Part shown: in pieces, positions 24,414 to 33,076 of the stretch | How positions within the stretch are numbered: position 1 is the first letter of the stretch | How the letters are laid out: each line of letters starts with the position of its first letter | From: Ignavibacteriales bacterium | GTDB lineage: Bacteria; Bacteroidota; Ignavibacteria; UBA10030 | Reading direction: 5' to 3' | Assembly: GCA_026390585.1 (NCBI GenBank) | Contig: JAPLFP010000218.1 | Coordinates: forward strand, 1-33,076 | DNA: 33,076 bases | Notes under the pieces: generated by a model | What the model was told of the DNA's origin: nothing | Database searches by the model: none | The model's input: only the letters and a program-made list of their open reading frames with translations | Made by a program: the position numbers and the translations under genes

Positions 24414-26723
24414 TCAATATGGATATCCAATGCCAACATTCAACACGAGGTTGTTCTTTCTCCACGACGGATTGCCGAAATCTATCTTCGACATGACCCA
24501 ACGCTCACCACTAGGCATCGATGGGATGCGCAATGGGAACGCAAGGTCAAACCGAAGAATGAAAAAGGACAGATCAAGCCGCAAGCCGAACCCTGTTCCA
24601 ACCGCCACTTCATCGAAGAATGTTTTGCCGGAGAACTGACTGCCCGGGCGGCTCGGGTCTTCCTGCAGCAGCCAGATATTTCCGGCATCGACGAACAGCG
24701 CGCCTCTGAGAATACTGACGATGGGGAACCGGTACTCGCAATTTGCTTCAAGTTTGATATCCCCGGCCTGGTCAATGAAGGATTTTGCAGCAACACTATC
24801 AGGAATTCTGTACGAACCAGGGCCAAGACCGCCTGCAACGAAAGCCCGCACGCTATTACTTCCCCCGATATAAAATTGCTTCACGTAGGGCATCGTCGCG
24901 GAGTTGCCATAGGGGACCCCTATTCCCACGATCAACCTGCTGGCAAATGACGCTGTTTGATCACTGGAATTGTAGTACTTCCGCACGTCGATGTCAAACT
25001 TGTAGTACTCTGAATATGTCGTCCCAAAGATCTCATAAGGAGTATCGGGCGTCGCTTTGTGCTTGATGAACAGTGATTGCACAAGCTGCAACAGGTTCCC
25101 CGACAAGTCTATGCTTCCTTTGAAGTACAGGTGGTTCTTGTGATCCTTCTCAAGTTGGTCATTGTATGTGAAGGAATAATTCTGTCCGATGATAAACTGC
25201 TCCTCAAAACTTTTTCTCAAAAATGGATTGGTGCTCAATAAGTCGTCGAATTTCTGCGTTCTATTTGTCAGATGTGCAAACGTAATCGAGAGCGGGCTGA
25301 GATTGTGTTCCGTGTTGATGGATTCCTTCCAGTTGTATCCAAATGAACCATCCACCGACAATAGCTGATAGTAGAGCAGTCGTTGGAGCAAGCTCAATCC
25401 AAGCACGATGCGTGTCTTTGGCACGAAGAGGCTCGATACGTTTTCGAGTCTGAACGGAGTAACGAACTTCGGCAGGTCTAATTCTGCACGCGTGCCAATC
25501 TCAAACGAATTCCCTCCCGACGGTCCCCCGCCAACAGGTATCTCAAGACCAGTTTCAAAACTCAGCGTAAACAGTTCAGCCCCACCGAACAAATTCCTGT
25601 TCCGGAAGCTGGATTCAAACACCGGTCCTGCAAGATTGTTCGATTGGGAAACGCCTCGCAATTCAATGCGAACGGTTTTTGTCGGCAACGGCGTCAGATA
25701 AATATGAGGTTCCAAACGCGGGATGCCTGCCGAATCAGCCTCGACAAATCGTATGTTCACGAACTTGAACACACCGAGATTCATGAGCCTGTTCAATGTG
25801 AGATCGTGGTTGTTTCTGCTGTAGGGGACTCCTTTTCTGAAGAAAACCGAACGGACGATGACGTCAGGGTCAAACTTCTTATCAAGGTCAAGGTAGTAGC
25901 AGCTGCCAATGCTGACAGTATCGCCCGCAGGCGTTGTGACACTGTCACGATTAAGCGAATAACCGGACTCAATGTAGGTGTTTCCTATCGTATAGGTGCG
26001 GGTTGCCTCGATGGGTATATCTCTTTTGACTTGAAGGGAAAGATCAACCGTTCTTTTCCCGGCGGTACTATCTGCTTGAAACACTATGAAGTCGGGAGAG
26101 AAATAGAAGTAGCCTTTTTCTTTGAGCGCAGCGTCAATGCGTTCCCGCTCCTGTTTGAGTTTCACGAGATCGTATTGGTCTCCCGCAGTGAGAATTGTCT
26201 CCCCCATGGTAGAACGAATTGCGTCAATCAGCGTGGTGCTGTCGCTTTTCACAGCAATACCATTGATTCTGTATGGTGAGTGAACTGCAATACCGTACTG
26301 AATATCTGCGGTTTTTTCCTGTTCACGTACCGTGTGGTGGACATCCGTTTGGAAGTATCCTTTGCTTTCCAACAGCGCTCGCATTCTTGCGGCAACCCGA
26401 TCGGGTTCGACAGATTGCAGCAACACCGGGGGTTCGCCCAAACTCTCCTTGAAGAACCCGATGTTGTACAACCATAACTTAAGGCGGAAGAGTCCGAGGA
26501 TTTTTCCATTCGGCTTCGGCTTGGCAAGGAGGTCCAATTGATTTTCCAGAACGCTTTTGTCCGGGATGCCCTCTTTCTCTTCGACATGCACATAGGCACC
26601 GGTATACAGCTTCTCACCTCGAGTGAGATATGCCGTGTTGCTGCAGCCCGAGGCGAAAGCCGCGAGAACCCCGGCGACCGCAGCAAGTACGAGAGAATCG
26701 GTCAGGGAGAATCCTCTTCGCAT
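24414..26723 (-). CDS. tamL: TamL, lipoprotein Omp85-family outer membrane protein
   Basis: The 769-residue protein starts at ATG 26721-26723 with a lipoprotein signal: MRRGFSLTD, a hydrophobic stretch, then ASGC with Cys27 as the lipidation site. Residues ~30-330 contain POTRA-like repeats (ALLESKGYFQTDV, ALKEKGYFYFSP, LMNLGVFKFVNIRFVE). The C-terminal ~400 residues are an Omp85 16-strand barrel that ends in an aromatic (GIGYPY) and carries a GGSNSVRAF block (the RGF-type lid loop motif of the family). In Bacteroidota, TamL is the lipid-anchored counterpart of TamA and works with TamB in envelope assembly and lipid transport. The start codon directly follows the tamB stop (TAG-ATG), so the pair is translationally coupled. 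Codon use and length are ordinary. Confidence 0.92.
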   Translation of the reverse strand: MRRGFSLTDSLVLAAVAGVLAAFASGCSNTAYLTRGEKLYTGAYVHVEEKEGIPDKSVLENQLDLLAKPKPNGKILGLFRLKLWLYNIGFFKESLGEPPVLLQSVEPDRVAARMRALLESKGYFQTDVHHTVREQEKTADIQYGIAVHSPYRINGIAVKSDSTTLIDAIRSTMGETILTAGDQYDLVKLKQERERIDAALKEKGYFYFSPDFIVFQADSTAGKRTVDLSLQVKRDIPIEATRTYTIGNTYIESGYSLNRDSVTTPAGDTVSIGSCYYLDLDKKFDPDVIVRSVFFRKGVPYSRNNHDLTLNRLMNLGVFKFVNIRFVEADSAGIPRLEPHIYLTPLPTKTVRIELRGVSQSNNLAGPVFESSFRNRNLFGGAELFTLSFETGLEIPVGGGPSGGNSFEIGTRAELDLPKFVTPFRLENVSSLFVPKTRIVLGLSLLQRLLYYQLLSVDGSFGYNWKESINTEHNLSPLSITFAHLTNRTQKFDDLLSTNPFLRKSFEEQFIIGQNYSFTYNDQLEKDHKNHLYFKGSIDLSGNLLQLVQSLFIKHKATPDTPYEIFGTTYSEYYKFDIDVRKYYNSSDQTASFASRLIVGIGVPYGNSATMPYVKQFYIGGSNSVRAFVAGGLGPGSYRIPDSVAAKSFIDQAGDIKLEANCEYRFPIVSILRGALFVDAGNIWLLQEDPSRPGSQFSGKTFFDEVAVGTGFGLRLDLSFFILRFDLAFPLRIPSMPSGERWVMSKIDFGNPSWRKNNLVLNVGIGYPY

Positions 26724-29700
26724 CTATTTCCCTTCTTTATCAGGAATCGGCTTGAGCGTAATGCCGAAAAGTTTTTCGAAATCGATCGTGAACACGACGC
26801 CAACACCCGTCTTGGTGATATCCCCGTCAATCGCGCCCGCGTATGAGTTTTGTCTGAAGACCTGCAACTGCCAGCGACCATCCTCGGTGAGTTTGTACAA
26901 CACTTTGAGATCGCCCGCAAAACTGTTGAGCGAGTTCTGCTGACTTCGCCGTCCCTCAAGGTCCACATTCCCTCCCACCTGAACGGTCACACGTTCGTCG
27001 AAGAGTTGTTTCGAGAGAGCCAGTTTCAATTGGGTCCGCCCTACAGCATTACCGGAAGAGTAATCTTGATATGAGTCCAAACCCACATTAAGGTTCGCGC
27101 CTGCAAGGTACTGTTCAGACAAACGGTTCAGCTGCGCAGAGAGAATTTGGCTGCCACTTGAACGGGCAAAATCGGAAAGCCCCCCGTTTCCACCGGCAGA
27201 GGCAAGCGGGTTTTCCGGGATGAACCTGCCCAGGACCAGAAGCGCAAATACTTGCTTGTTGAGTTCGGATTCTCGGCCATTCAGCTCATTAAGTTTCGCG
27301 TAAATAGATCCACTCAACACACCTCGTTGGTCCGGAGGCAGATCGAGTCTGAAATGAATATCCGGCTTCAGGAGTTTTCCCTTCATCATGAGGTAGACCT
27401 GGATGGGGAGTTCCTGCCTGTATTTGTTGCGTTCTTCCTGACTTATTCCGGTAAGTTGAGCCTGAATCAAATCCAGCGCCGCGGCTTTCACCGTGTAAAT
27501 TGCAGTGATATCGACGTCAGCTTCATACGGCGATCCAAACCACGTGAGGCTGCTTCCTTTTTCGATGGCGAAATCTCTCCTGATAACGTCCCCAAACGAA
27601 AGTTGGTACGATCCTTTGAGGATTTCATAACGCCCTGTGAGAGTCAGCTTTCCGCTTGGGTCAATGGTGAAGCTCAAAGTCGCTTCGCCCTGGATCACCA
27701 GTGAATCGCCCGCAATGGGGTCAATCAATATCCGGAGTTTGGAATCCTTGTTCACCGAGATATTTGATGTGAGGTCGATGGAGGAAAGCCTTGCTTCCGC
27801 GGTGTCCCTGCTTGTTCTGAGGTTCTGTCGAGACATGATAGTGTTGAGAGGAGTGTTGACGTCGACGAATCTTACAATGCCATAGAGCTCCTCCACAGCG
27901 AGTTGTGATTCCGGCAGGACGAATGCGAGATTGGTCCCCTTGTCCAGCTCTGCCTGCATGGTGACTATTGGTCTTCTCTGATCTCCTTTTACGGAAACAT
28001 CACTGTTGAGGATCACGGTGCCATAGTAGAGAGCGTCGCGGCTTGCGGGCTTGTTCAAAACAAGAAACTTGTCAGTGTGCGCTCGCAAATCGTAACTGTA
28101 GCTGCGGAAGTCTTCGGTAAACAAACGACCGCTCAAAGAAGCTGTGTTGCCGAGAGTATCGACAAGATCAAAGGACCTGATTTCGACTCCTTGAGCGTCA
28201 ATCTCTATCTTGCCATTGTTGAGATGCAGGTAGGTATCCAGGAATGTCGGGTTGAATGCAGTATTGGTGAAATTCAACTCCCCGCTCATGGAAGGTTTCT
28301 TCCTTGTACCTGTCACATGTAATCCGCCTGTCATTGTTCCTGATAGACGCCGCACGTGGCCGAAGGTAAAAGGCTCAATGCTGGCAAGATTCACTTTCGT
28401 GAAATCGCACGTAAGGTCCAGCTCGTTCCCGCCCTCCTCACTCCGATATTTCCCCCGCACGGCAATCTGGTTCCCATTGCCGGCAATGTCCATGGCTACT
28501 TCGTAGACATTTTCTGTCTGATTATTTGCACGCAGTGCAACATCGCCCACGTGTCTTTGACCGAAGCTGAAGTCTTTGATTGCGAGGTCAGACGTGAATG
28601 TCATCTTTGTTTCCAGATTCTGCAATGCGACATTCCCATTGAGGACTCCACCGAGCAGTCCGCTCTCGCGCTCCACGACATGAGAGAGTGTGGCGAGATC
28701 AAAATCGTTGAATTCAATCCTTAGTGGAGAGAGCAGGTTCTTCTCGTCAGTGCTCTGGAGAGAGAGGGATTGTCCCGCACCTCGCAACACGACATTATGT
28801 GCAACAAGCTTGTTCTTGCCAAAGAGCAGGTAATTGTCAGAAGGAACGTTCCACGGAAGATTTTGGAACACGATTCCATCCTTGTTGAATCGCAGCTTGT
28901 ATCCATCTGGAACACTATTGAATACTCCGGCAAGCAGCATTTTTGTGGAACCGTCGCTGCGGGTACTCTTGAGCGCAACATCGATGCTATCGTGCCCGGC
29001 TTTTCCGGCAAGTTGAAGATTTGTTACTCGGAACGTCGAATCTGCTATTGATCCCACCTTCAATGTTGCCAGCAGCAGATCGGCATCAGATGTGACCTTG
29101 ACACGAAGGCTATCGATCTTAAAATCATTATAGTCAACACTTGGGATGTCAATACTCACATTCAGGTTCTTTTTGTTGCTATCGTAATTGCCCTCAATGG
29201 ATCCTGCGGATAGTCGGTGGAGTTCCGGAAAGAATACGCCCGTGAGAGTGGCCGGATCGCGCAAGGTAATGTGAAACGTGAAAGCCTGGGCTTTGAGGTT
29301 CCTTCCGCGTTGCTCTCCCTGCAGGGTGAAATAGTGAGCAAAATGTCCTTTCAATAGTTCCGGCAAATCACCAGGAGCTATCGTGCCGTCGAATCGGCCT
29401 CCGAAGATCGTGGATTCGATACTGATGTGGGTTTGCCCTTCTTTGTTTGCCGATGCATAAACAAGAGAATCTATAGCATACCGTTTGCGGTTTTTGATGA
29501 TTAAGACATTACGCACATCGATCCTGCCATTGATGTCGTTTATGTCCCTTCCTGAAAGGTTGGATGTCATGATTCCTGCTACCTGAACCTCATCCGGGGT
29601 GAAGTTGAGCCGATGCAGGTCGGCGCCTTTCAGGTCGAGTGTGAATTTGTAAGTCGGATTCTTTTTGCTCGTGTTGACGCTGCCGTTCAATGTAAAGGCG

Positions 29701-31712
29701 ATGTTGGAATCCTGAATCTCGGCCTTCCCGTCGAACATGTTCGGGCTGGCAGTTCCCTGCAGCGAGAATCGCCGGTAGGGATAGCCGTTCACAACCGCCT
29801 TGTCCACCTGGACATTCAGCTGCGCTTCGATGTTATCCTTGCTGAGTCCCGTTCCGGCGGCGGATGCCTTCAACGAAACCGGACCGAATGTTTCTGGATC
29901 GTTAAGAAGCAAACCGACATTGAAATCCTCTACGATGACATCTGTATTCCAACGACTCCCTCTTGAGCCGGGTCCTTGACCGGAGTTGAATGTCGCATTT
30001 CCGCTCACGCTTCCGATGCTGGTCGTTATGACAGATGAAGCGGAGAAATTCTTCGCGGTACCTTTGAAGTTTCCGCTCATTCTCACGGAAGCCGGCAAAA
30101 CGACATTCTTGGGCAGCACTGAATCCGCAATGAGCGCCTGAATGTCATTCCGACCGGAGGAGAGTAGACGCAGGTTCACATCATAGTACGCCGTTTCCGC
30201 CTCTGGTAATCCGCGGATTGAACCGTTGAGATCAACCGTAGTGGAATCGCCCACCGCACCCTGGAACTCTTCCACCTGCAAGTCGCGTACAAGTCCCGAG
30301 AGTTGGGAAGTGAATCTTATCGACGCACCCCGAGAGTTCCTTATCGGAAGAGAAGGCTGGAAAAAAAGCAAATCCGCAATGGCGAGACGAGAATCACCGA
30401 TTGTCGCCTTCACGTTCACAGTACCCGGGAGGTTCTTCAGCGCAGAAAGGGAAGAGTAGCTGAGGAGAGTGTTCTGGCGAATGCGGCTTCCCGCGGTTTC
30501 CACAGTGAAGTCCGTGAGCCGCGCATGCAGAGAGTCAAGCGTACATCCGCCCGATAGTTCACGCAACTCGAGGCCGGAGCGCTCCCGAAAGGATGTATGA
30601 CGGATGTCTGCCGAAATGCGGTTTTCACTGAAGTATATGTTGTCTGCCCGCATTGTCAGGCCATCAAGTCGGAGATGATTTAAATCCACACCTTTGATTT
30701 TGGCCGCACCTTCAACATCATACTGGGCGCTGTTGCTGTTGAGAATCAGATGATCGAGGCTGATAATCCACGGCAAAACAGTGGCATCAGACTGTTTTGT
30801 CTTGTTCTCCTGCGTTTTCGGCTGTACGGCAACAATGTTCGTATTTTCGAGCAGGAATTTCTTGAGCGCCAGATGGTGCGATGGTAGATCGATCTTCTCT
30901 GCAAGGAGAGTCGACGTTCCAAGGTCAACGCTGTAGCGTTCTCCCGTTACGATGTTTTCATAATTGAGGTGAAGGTTTGCCAGCGACATGGCTCCGACCT
31001 CGAAGTCCACGTCTGCCGATGGTGATTCATCAGGTGGTGACTCTTTTGTTTGTACGACACTCGCTATCGCATTCGTAAGAGATAATTCGTCAACGTGAAA
31101 CTGCATCTTATCGAGATCAAACTTGTCGATCGAGGCCTCCAGGGTGCCGAACCGGAGGCGCAGATTCAATCCGCTCACCTCGTCATCGTATGTACCATGA
31201 ACGCCGTTGAGACTCAATCCGCCCAACCTTATTTCCCAACCTGGCTCTACAGATGGTGCGGGATGAAGATCAGCAGTAGTTGAGTCGGGGCTGAGTGCGT
31301 GAAGGATAAAATCGAAATTGAAGCTGCTGTCTGGTAGTGTGCGGGTGATGTGCGCAGTAAGCGAGTCAATCCGGACGTTTCTCAACTTGATGTGGTGCGA
31401 GAAAAGTCCAAGCAGGTTCACGTCCGCTGCCAGCGTTTGAATAGACAACAAAGTATCCCGCTGGCGGCTTTCAACGAATATGTTATGCAGAACGACCGAG
31501 TTCGTGAAAGCTATGGTGACCGAACCAACCTCGATGCGGGTATGTGTCTTTTCCGATATCGATGACAATACATAGTGCGCGATGTAGCGCTGCACGCCGT
31601 GGAACTGTAGCGCCACCACGGCGAGGATGATCAAACCCAATATGCCGGCAAGTATCCATAGAACAGTCTTGATGGCGCGGCGGGCGTAAGTTTTGATCTT
31701 ATGCTCTATCAA
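26724..31712 (-). CDS. tamB: TamB, AsmA-like envelope bridge protein
   Basis: The 1,662-residue protein has one N-terminal transmembrane helix (residues ~16-38, WILAGILGLIILAVVAL), then a very long beta-rich stretch with repeated short strands of the AsmA/VPS13-like kind, and the DUF490/TamB C-terminal domain. The last part shows PDIHFRLDLP, then NKQVFALLVLGRF, then GLSDFARSSGSQILSAQLNRLSEQYLAG, and ends near the expected barrel-interacting segment. TamB spans the periplasm from the inner membrane and, with TamA/TamL, takes part in outer membrane protein insertion and phospholipid transport. The start is a TTG at 31710-31712 (IEHKIKTYARR); it is the farthest upstream start in frame and no ATG lies near, so I accept it with some doubt. 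It forms a two-gene operon with tamL. Confidence 0.93.
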   Translation of the reverse strand: MIEHKIKTYARRAIKTVLWILAGILGLIILAVVALQFHGVQRYIAHYVLSSISEKTHTRIEVGSVTIAFTNSVVLHNIFVESRQRDTLLSIQTLAADVNLLGLFSHHIKLRNVRIDSLTAHITRTLPDSSFNFDFILHALSPDSTTADLHPAPSVEPGWEIRLGGLSLNGVHGTYDDEVSGLNLRLRFGTLEASIDKFDLDKMQFHVDELSLTNAIASVVQTKESPPDESPSADVDFEVGAMSLANLHLNYENIVTGERYSVDLGTSTLLAEKIDLPSHHLALKKFLLENTNIVAVQPKTQENKTKQSDATVLPWIISLDHLILNSNSAQYDVEGAAKIKGVDLNHLRLDGLTMRADNIYFSENRISADIRHTSFRERSGLELRELSGGCTLDSLHARLTDFTVETAGSRIRQNTLLSYSSLSALKNLPGTVNVKATIGDSRLAIADLLFFQPSLPIRNSRGASIRFTSQLSGLVRDLQVEEFQGAVGDSTTVDLNGSIRGLPEAETAYYDVNLRLLSSGRNDIQALIADSVLPKNVVLPASVRMSGNFKGTAKNFSASSVITTSIGSVSGNATFNSGQGPGSRGSRWNTDVIVEDFNVGLLLNDPETFGPVSLKASAAGTGLSKDNIEAQLNVQVDKAVVNGYPYRRFSLQGTASPNMFDGKAEIQDSNIAFTLNGSVNTSKKNPTYKFTLDLKGADLHRLNFTPDEVQVAGIMTSNLSGRDINDINGRIDVRNVLIIKNRKRYAIDSLVYASANKEGQTHISIESTIFGGRFDGTIAPGDLPELLKGHFAHYFTLQGEQRGRNLKAQAFTFHITLRDPATLTGVFFPELHRLSAGSIEGNYDSNKKNLNVSIDIPSVDYNDFKIDSLRVKVTSDADLLLATLKVGSIADSTFRVTNLQLAGKAGHDSIDVALKSTRSDGSTKMLLAGVFNSVPDGYKLRFNKDGIVFQNLPWNVPSDNYLLFGKNKLVAHNVVLRGAGQSLSLQSTDEKNLLSPLRIEFNDFDLATLSHVVERESGLLGGVLNGNVALQNLETKMTFTSDLAIKDFSFGQRHVGDVALRANNQTENVYEVAMDIAGNGNQIAVRGKYRSEEGGNELDLTCDFTKVNLASIEPFTFGHVRRLSGTMTGGLHVTGTRKKPSMSGELNFTNTAFNPTFLDTYLHLNNGKIEIDAQGVEIRSFDLVDTLGNTASLSGRLFTEDFRSYSYDLRAHTDKFLVLNKPASRDALYYGTVILNSDVSVKGDQRRPIVTMQAELDKGTNLAFVLPESQLAVEELYGIVRFVDVNTPLNTIMSRQNLRTSRDTAEARLSSIDLTSNISVNKDSKLRILIDPIAGDSLVIQGEATLSFTIDPSGKLTLTGRYEILKGSYQLSFGDVIRRDFAIEKGSSLTWFGSPYEADVDITAIYTVKAAALDLIQAQLTGISQEERNKYRQELPIQVYLMMKGKLLKPDIHFRLDLPPDQRGVLSGSIYAKLNELNGRESELNKQVFALLVLGRFIPENPLASAGGNGGLSDFARSSGSQILSAQLNRLSEQYLAGANLNVGLDSYQDYSSGNAVGRTQLKLALSKQLFDERVTVQVGGNVDLEGRRSQQNSLNSFAGDLKVLYKLTEDGRWQLQVFRQNSYAGAIDGDITKTGVGVVFTIDFEKLFGITLKPIPDKEGK

Positions 31713-32038
31713 AAAGGAATCGGGTATATGTTCCTCCCACGGTCAGAGTGCGCACACAGGGAATGCTCAAAGAACAACAGACATGAACTACGGGGAACAT
31801 GTCTTCGTCAGAGTTAGAGCCCGCTCTTTTGAGGGGGGATTCAGGACAAACAAGCGAAGTGGGAGAAGGCATGATGCGCCTCCTGCTTGGCGAGACGAGA
31901 ACAACTGTTCCGCTTGATTGAATTCTCTGACAACCTCCTGTAGTCTTCCCATCCTTTTGCCAAAGGCGTGACTATGAACAGCGGGGGGCACGAGCCGTAC
32001 TTGTGCTTTGGATCTGTCTGGCATCGAGCGGTCGATTC
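31713..32038. other. gene-free stretch upstream of tamB
   Basis: About 326 bases between the YtxH stop and the tamB start. The tamB promoter and leader should lie here on the - strand. I see one hairpin, AGACATG (31779-31785) with CATGTCT (31798-31804) around a 12-base loop. Open frames on both strands exist (for example 31788-32042, - strand), but they look like repeat-derived or chance translation. Confidence 0.55.
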
Positions 32039-32311
32039 TCACTTGGCATGCTTTGCTCTTGCCAAGGAGGCGGCTTTCTCTTTTCCCTTATCAACCCAAT
32101 CCAAGGCACCCTCTTTGACGGTGTCATATTCTTCAGCCAAGGCATCAACGTATTCGTTGAACTTTTCCTTTGCATCTTCAGCGTAATCTGTGCCCTTCTG
32201 GGCTATTCTCTTTCTCATTGCAGAGCCTTTTGCAGGAGCGAATAGCATTCCCAATATGGCACCGGCGGCGGCACCTGCGACAACACCTATCAATATTTTT
32301 CGTGAATCCAT
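32039..32311 (-). CDS. YtxH domain protein
   Basis: The 90-residue protein starts at ATG 32309-32311 (MDSRKILIGVVAG), placed eight bases after AGGAG; the in-frame GTG three codons upstream is too close to that site. It has the YtxH layout: a short glycine/alanine-rich transmembrane helix (GVVAGAAAGAILGMLFAPAKGS, residues ~8-28), then a charged amphipathic helix (RKRIAQKGTDYAEDAKEKFNEYVD) that runs to the Lys-rich end. YtxH proteins are small stress-linked membrane proteins in many phyla, with no settled mechanism. It is the last of the - strand genes before the tamB leader. The next gene upstream on this strand is a small lipoprotein, and both may belong to an envelope-stress set. Confidence 0.88.
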   Translation of the reverse strand: MDSRKILIGVVAGAAAGAILGMLFAPAKGSAMRKRIAQKGTDYAEDAKEKFNEYVDALAEEYDTVKEGALDWVDKGKEKAASLARAKHAK

Positions 32312-32596
32312 GGTTTTCACTCCTCTATTGTTGAATATGAATTGTCCAGTGGCAACAAAGCCCTGATCGCAGCGAAAATGAGGATTTGACTAACCTATCA
32401 AGTCCCTGATCTTTCAGTGTCCACGCGAGAGCATGAACTGTTCGGAGGAATAATTGCCAAGGCGTTTTTTGACGTCTAGCCTTGTCACCCTTCAAGATCG
32501 CCATGCCCACGAGCACGACTAAGCCCGCTACAATCCATCGTGTGTCAGCCGGAAGAACCACCGGTAGACAATACCAGACATTTTCCAACGTACGTT

Positions 32597-32728
32597 CTAT
32601 CGTGATGACGTAGAAGACGGCTGGTTTTGCTGCTTGCCTATGGTAGCGCTCGCCGACGCCGAGCAGCCGTATGCGAGGAAAGAGATCGCTAGTGCAAGCA
32701 ATAAAAATATGCTGGTTCGATTCTTCAT
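32597..32728 (-). CDS. very small lipoprotein
   Basis: A frame of 43 codons starts at ATG 32726-32728 with GGAG eight bases upstream, the best ribosome site in this stretch. The product is MKNRTSIFLLLALAISFLAYGC followed by a Ser/Ala/Gln-rich tail of about 21 residues. It is a lipoprotein signal (hydrophobic core, then AYGC) with almost no mature domain, in the manner of entericidin-like small lipoproteins. Its frame is open further upstream, but only the part from this ATG makes sense. No family name can be given. It shares the strand with the YtxH gene. Confidence 0.6.
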   Translation of the reverse strand: MKNRTSIFLLLALAISFLAYGCSASASATIGKQQNQPSSTSSR

Positions 32729-33076
32729 AATAGTACTCCAGTTTAGGATGGTTGAAGACCTCTGTATGCCGATGCTTCCATGATTGTATGTATAGGGTAC
32801 AGAGATGTAGGGCGCGGGACAATCGCCCAAAGTAATGAAAGAGTAGTTAATCCCCCTTTTTGAACGAAATCTGGTCGCCAAGGTAGACATTGTGTCCATT
32901 GTCTGCTACTCAATTTCATCAAGCGCAGGCCAACACGATGGATCTTCGGCGATTGGGAGGAGCTAGACCCCGCACCGAAACGATGTCTTCCCGATTGCAG
33001 AACATGTGAGCGACTATTCGGGGGGATGGGTGGAGTCGAAGGAGGTGATCTTGAGTTGTGAAACCTCCGCACAGAG
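32729..33076. other. right-edge stretch without a supported gene
   Basis: About 350 bases hold the leader of the small lipoprotein (- strand) and an extended ribosome-binding site on the + strand at 33039-33050. An open frame on the - strand (32743-33072) is rich in Pro, Ser and Arg and looks like non-coding translation. Confidence 0.5.
33039..33050 (+). promoter_or_regulatory. extended Shine-Dalgarno at the window edge
   Basis: AAGGAGGTGATC is a 12-base match to the full anti-Shine-Dalgarno of 16S rRNA. A TTG start at 33051 (spacing five from AGGAGG) or a GTG at 33058 follows, both open to the window end. This probably marks a + strand gene that begins here and runs out of the window, or a chance match. 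Confidence 0.4.

Noticed and set aside
32325-32822. Open frame on the - strand with one hydrophobic segment (RWIVAGLVVLVGMAILKG)
   Set aside because: It overlaps the small lipoprotein in another frame, lacks a good start, and only the part below about 32561 looks protein-like. A small membrane protein there remains possible, but I cannot support it.
33039-33050. GATCACCTCCTT on the - strand, like the 3' end of 16S rRNA
   Set aside because: The bases before it do not match the conserved 16S 3' end, so it is read as a + strand Shine-Dalgarno.
32743-33072. Open frame of 109 codons on the - strand at the right edge
   Set aside because: It is rich in Ser, Pro and Arg, has no domain character and overlaps the lipoprotein leader.
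1-33076. CRISPR arrays, tRNA, rRNA, integrase or transposase genes
   Set aside because: I looked for regularly spaced repeats, cloverleaf segments and transposase motifs (DDE, HUH, Tyr recombinase) and saw none.

Overview
The window looks like chromosome of a member of the Bacteroidota/Chlorobi (FCB) superphylum, most likely an Ignavibacteria-like lineage of medium GC. The grounds are a type IX secretion (T9SS) sorting tail of the QNYPNPFNP kind, a TonB-dependent receptor, a lipoprotein form of the Omp85 protein TamA (TamL) next to TamB, and GxxExxY and DUF1569 genes. This assignment is inference; there is no rRNA or tRNA in the window.

Layout. Everything with good support up to base 24337 is on the + strand, and everything from 24414 to the right end is on the - strand, so the two halves converge near 24.4 kb. 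(a) 1-4.2 kb: the 3' part of a TonB-dependent receptor, a small unknown ORF, and a RCK-domain potassium channel. Two copies of a structured 90-base repeat lie on either side of the channel gene. (b) 4.2-10 kb: a three-gene exported set made of a 1,335-residue T9SS-secreted propeller protein, a small exported protein with a C-terminal membrane anchor, and a caspase-like protease with a signal peptide. (c) 10.2-17.7 kb: mostly single metabolic and transport genes: an exported MTA/SAH nucleosidase-like enzyme, an MFS transporter, an exported glycoside hydrolase with a perfect CRP-type palindrome just upstream, a small membrane protein, a DUF1569 protein, a LysE-type exporter and an AI-2E family transporter. 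Several short palindromic repeats sit between them.

(d) 17.9-23.5 kb: an exported beta-propeller/beta-sandwich protein, then a folate-corrinoid methyl-transfer module (pterin-binding methyltransferase, MetV-like protein, MetF, corrinoid protein). A 454-base unit with near-perfect 18-base terminal inverted repeats and a broken GxxExxY gene sits inside the module. No primary methyltransferase, corrinoid reactivase or acetyl-CoA synthase is present, so the methyl donor is unknown. (e) 23.5-24.4 kb: a gene-poor stretch with hairpins and a small membrane/coiled-coil protein. (f) 24.4-33 kb, - strand: tamB-tamL with abutting stop and start codons, a YtxH protein and a small lipoprotein.

The most interesting parts are the inverted-repeat-bounded GxxExxY unit that splits the one-carbon operon, the orphan methyl-transfer module itself, the exported caspase operon, and the interspersed hairpin repeats, one of which shows a compensatory base-pair change between copies.
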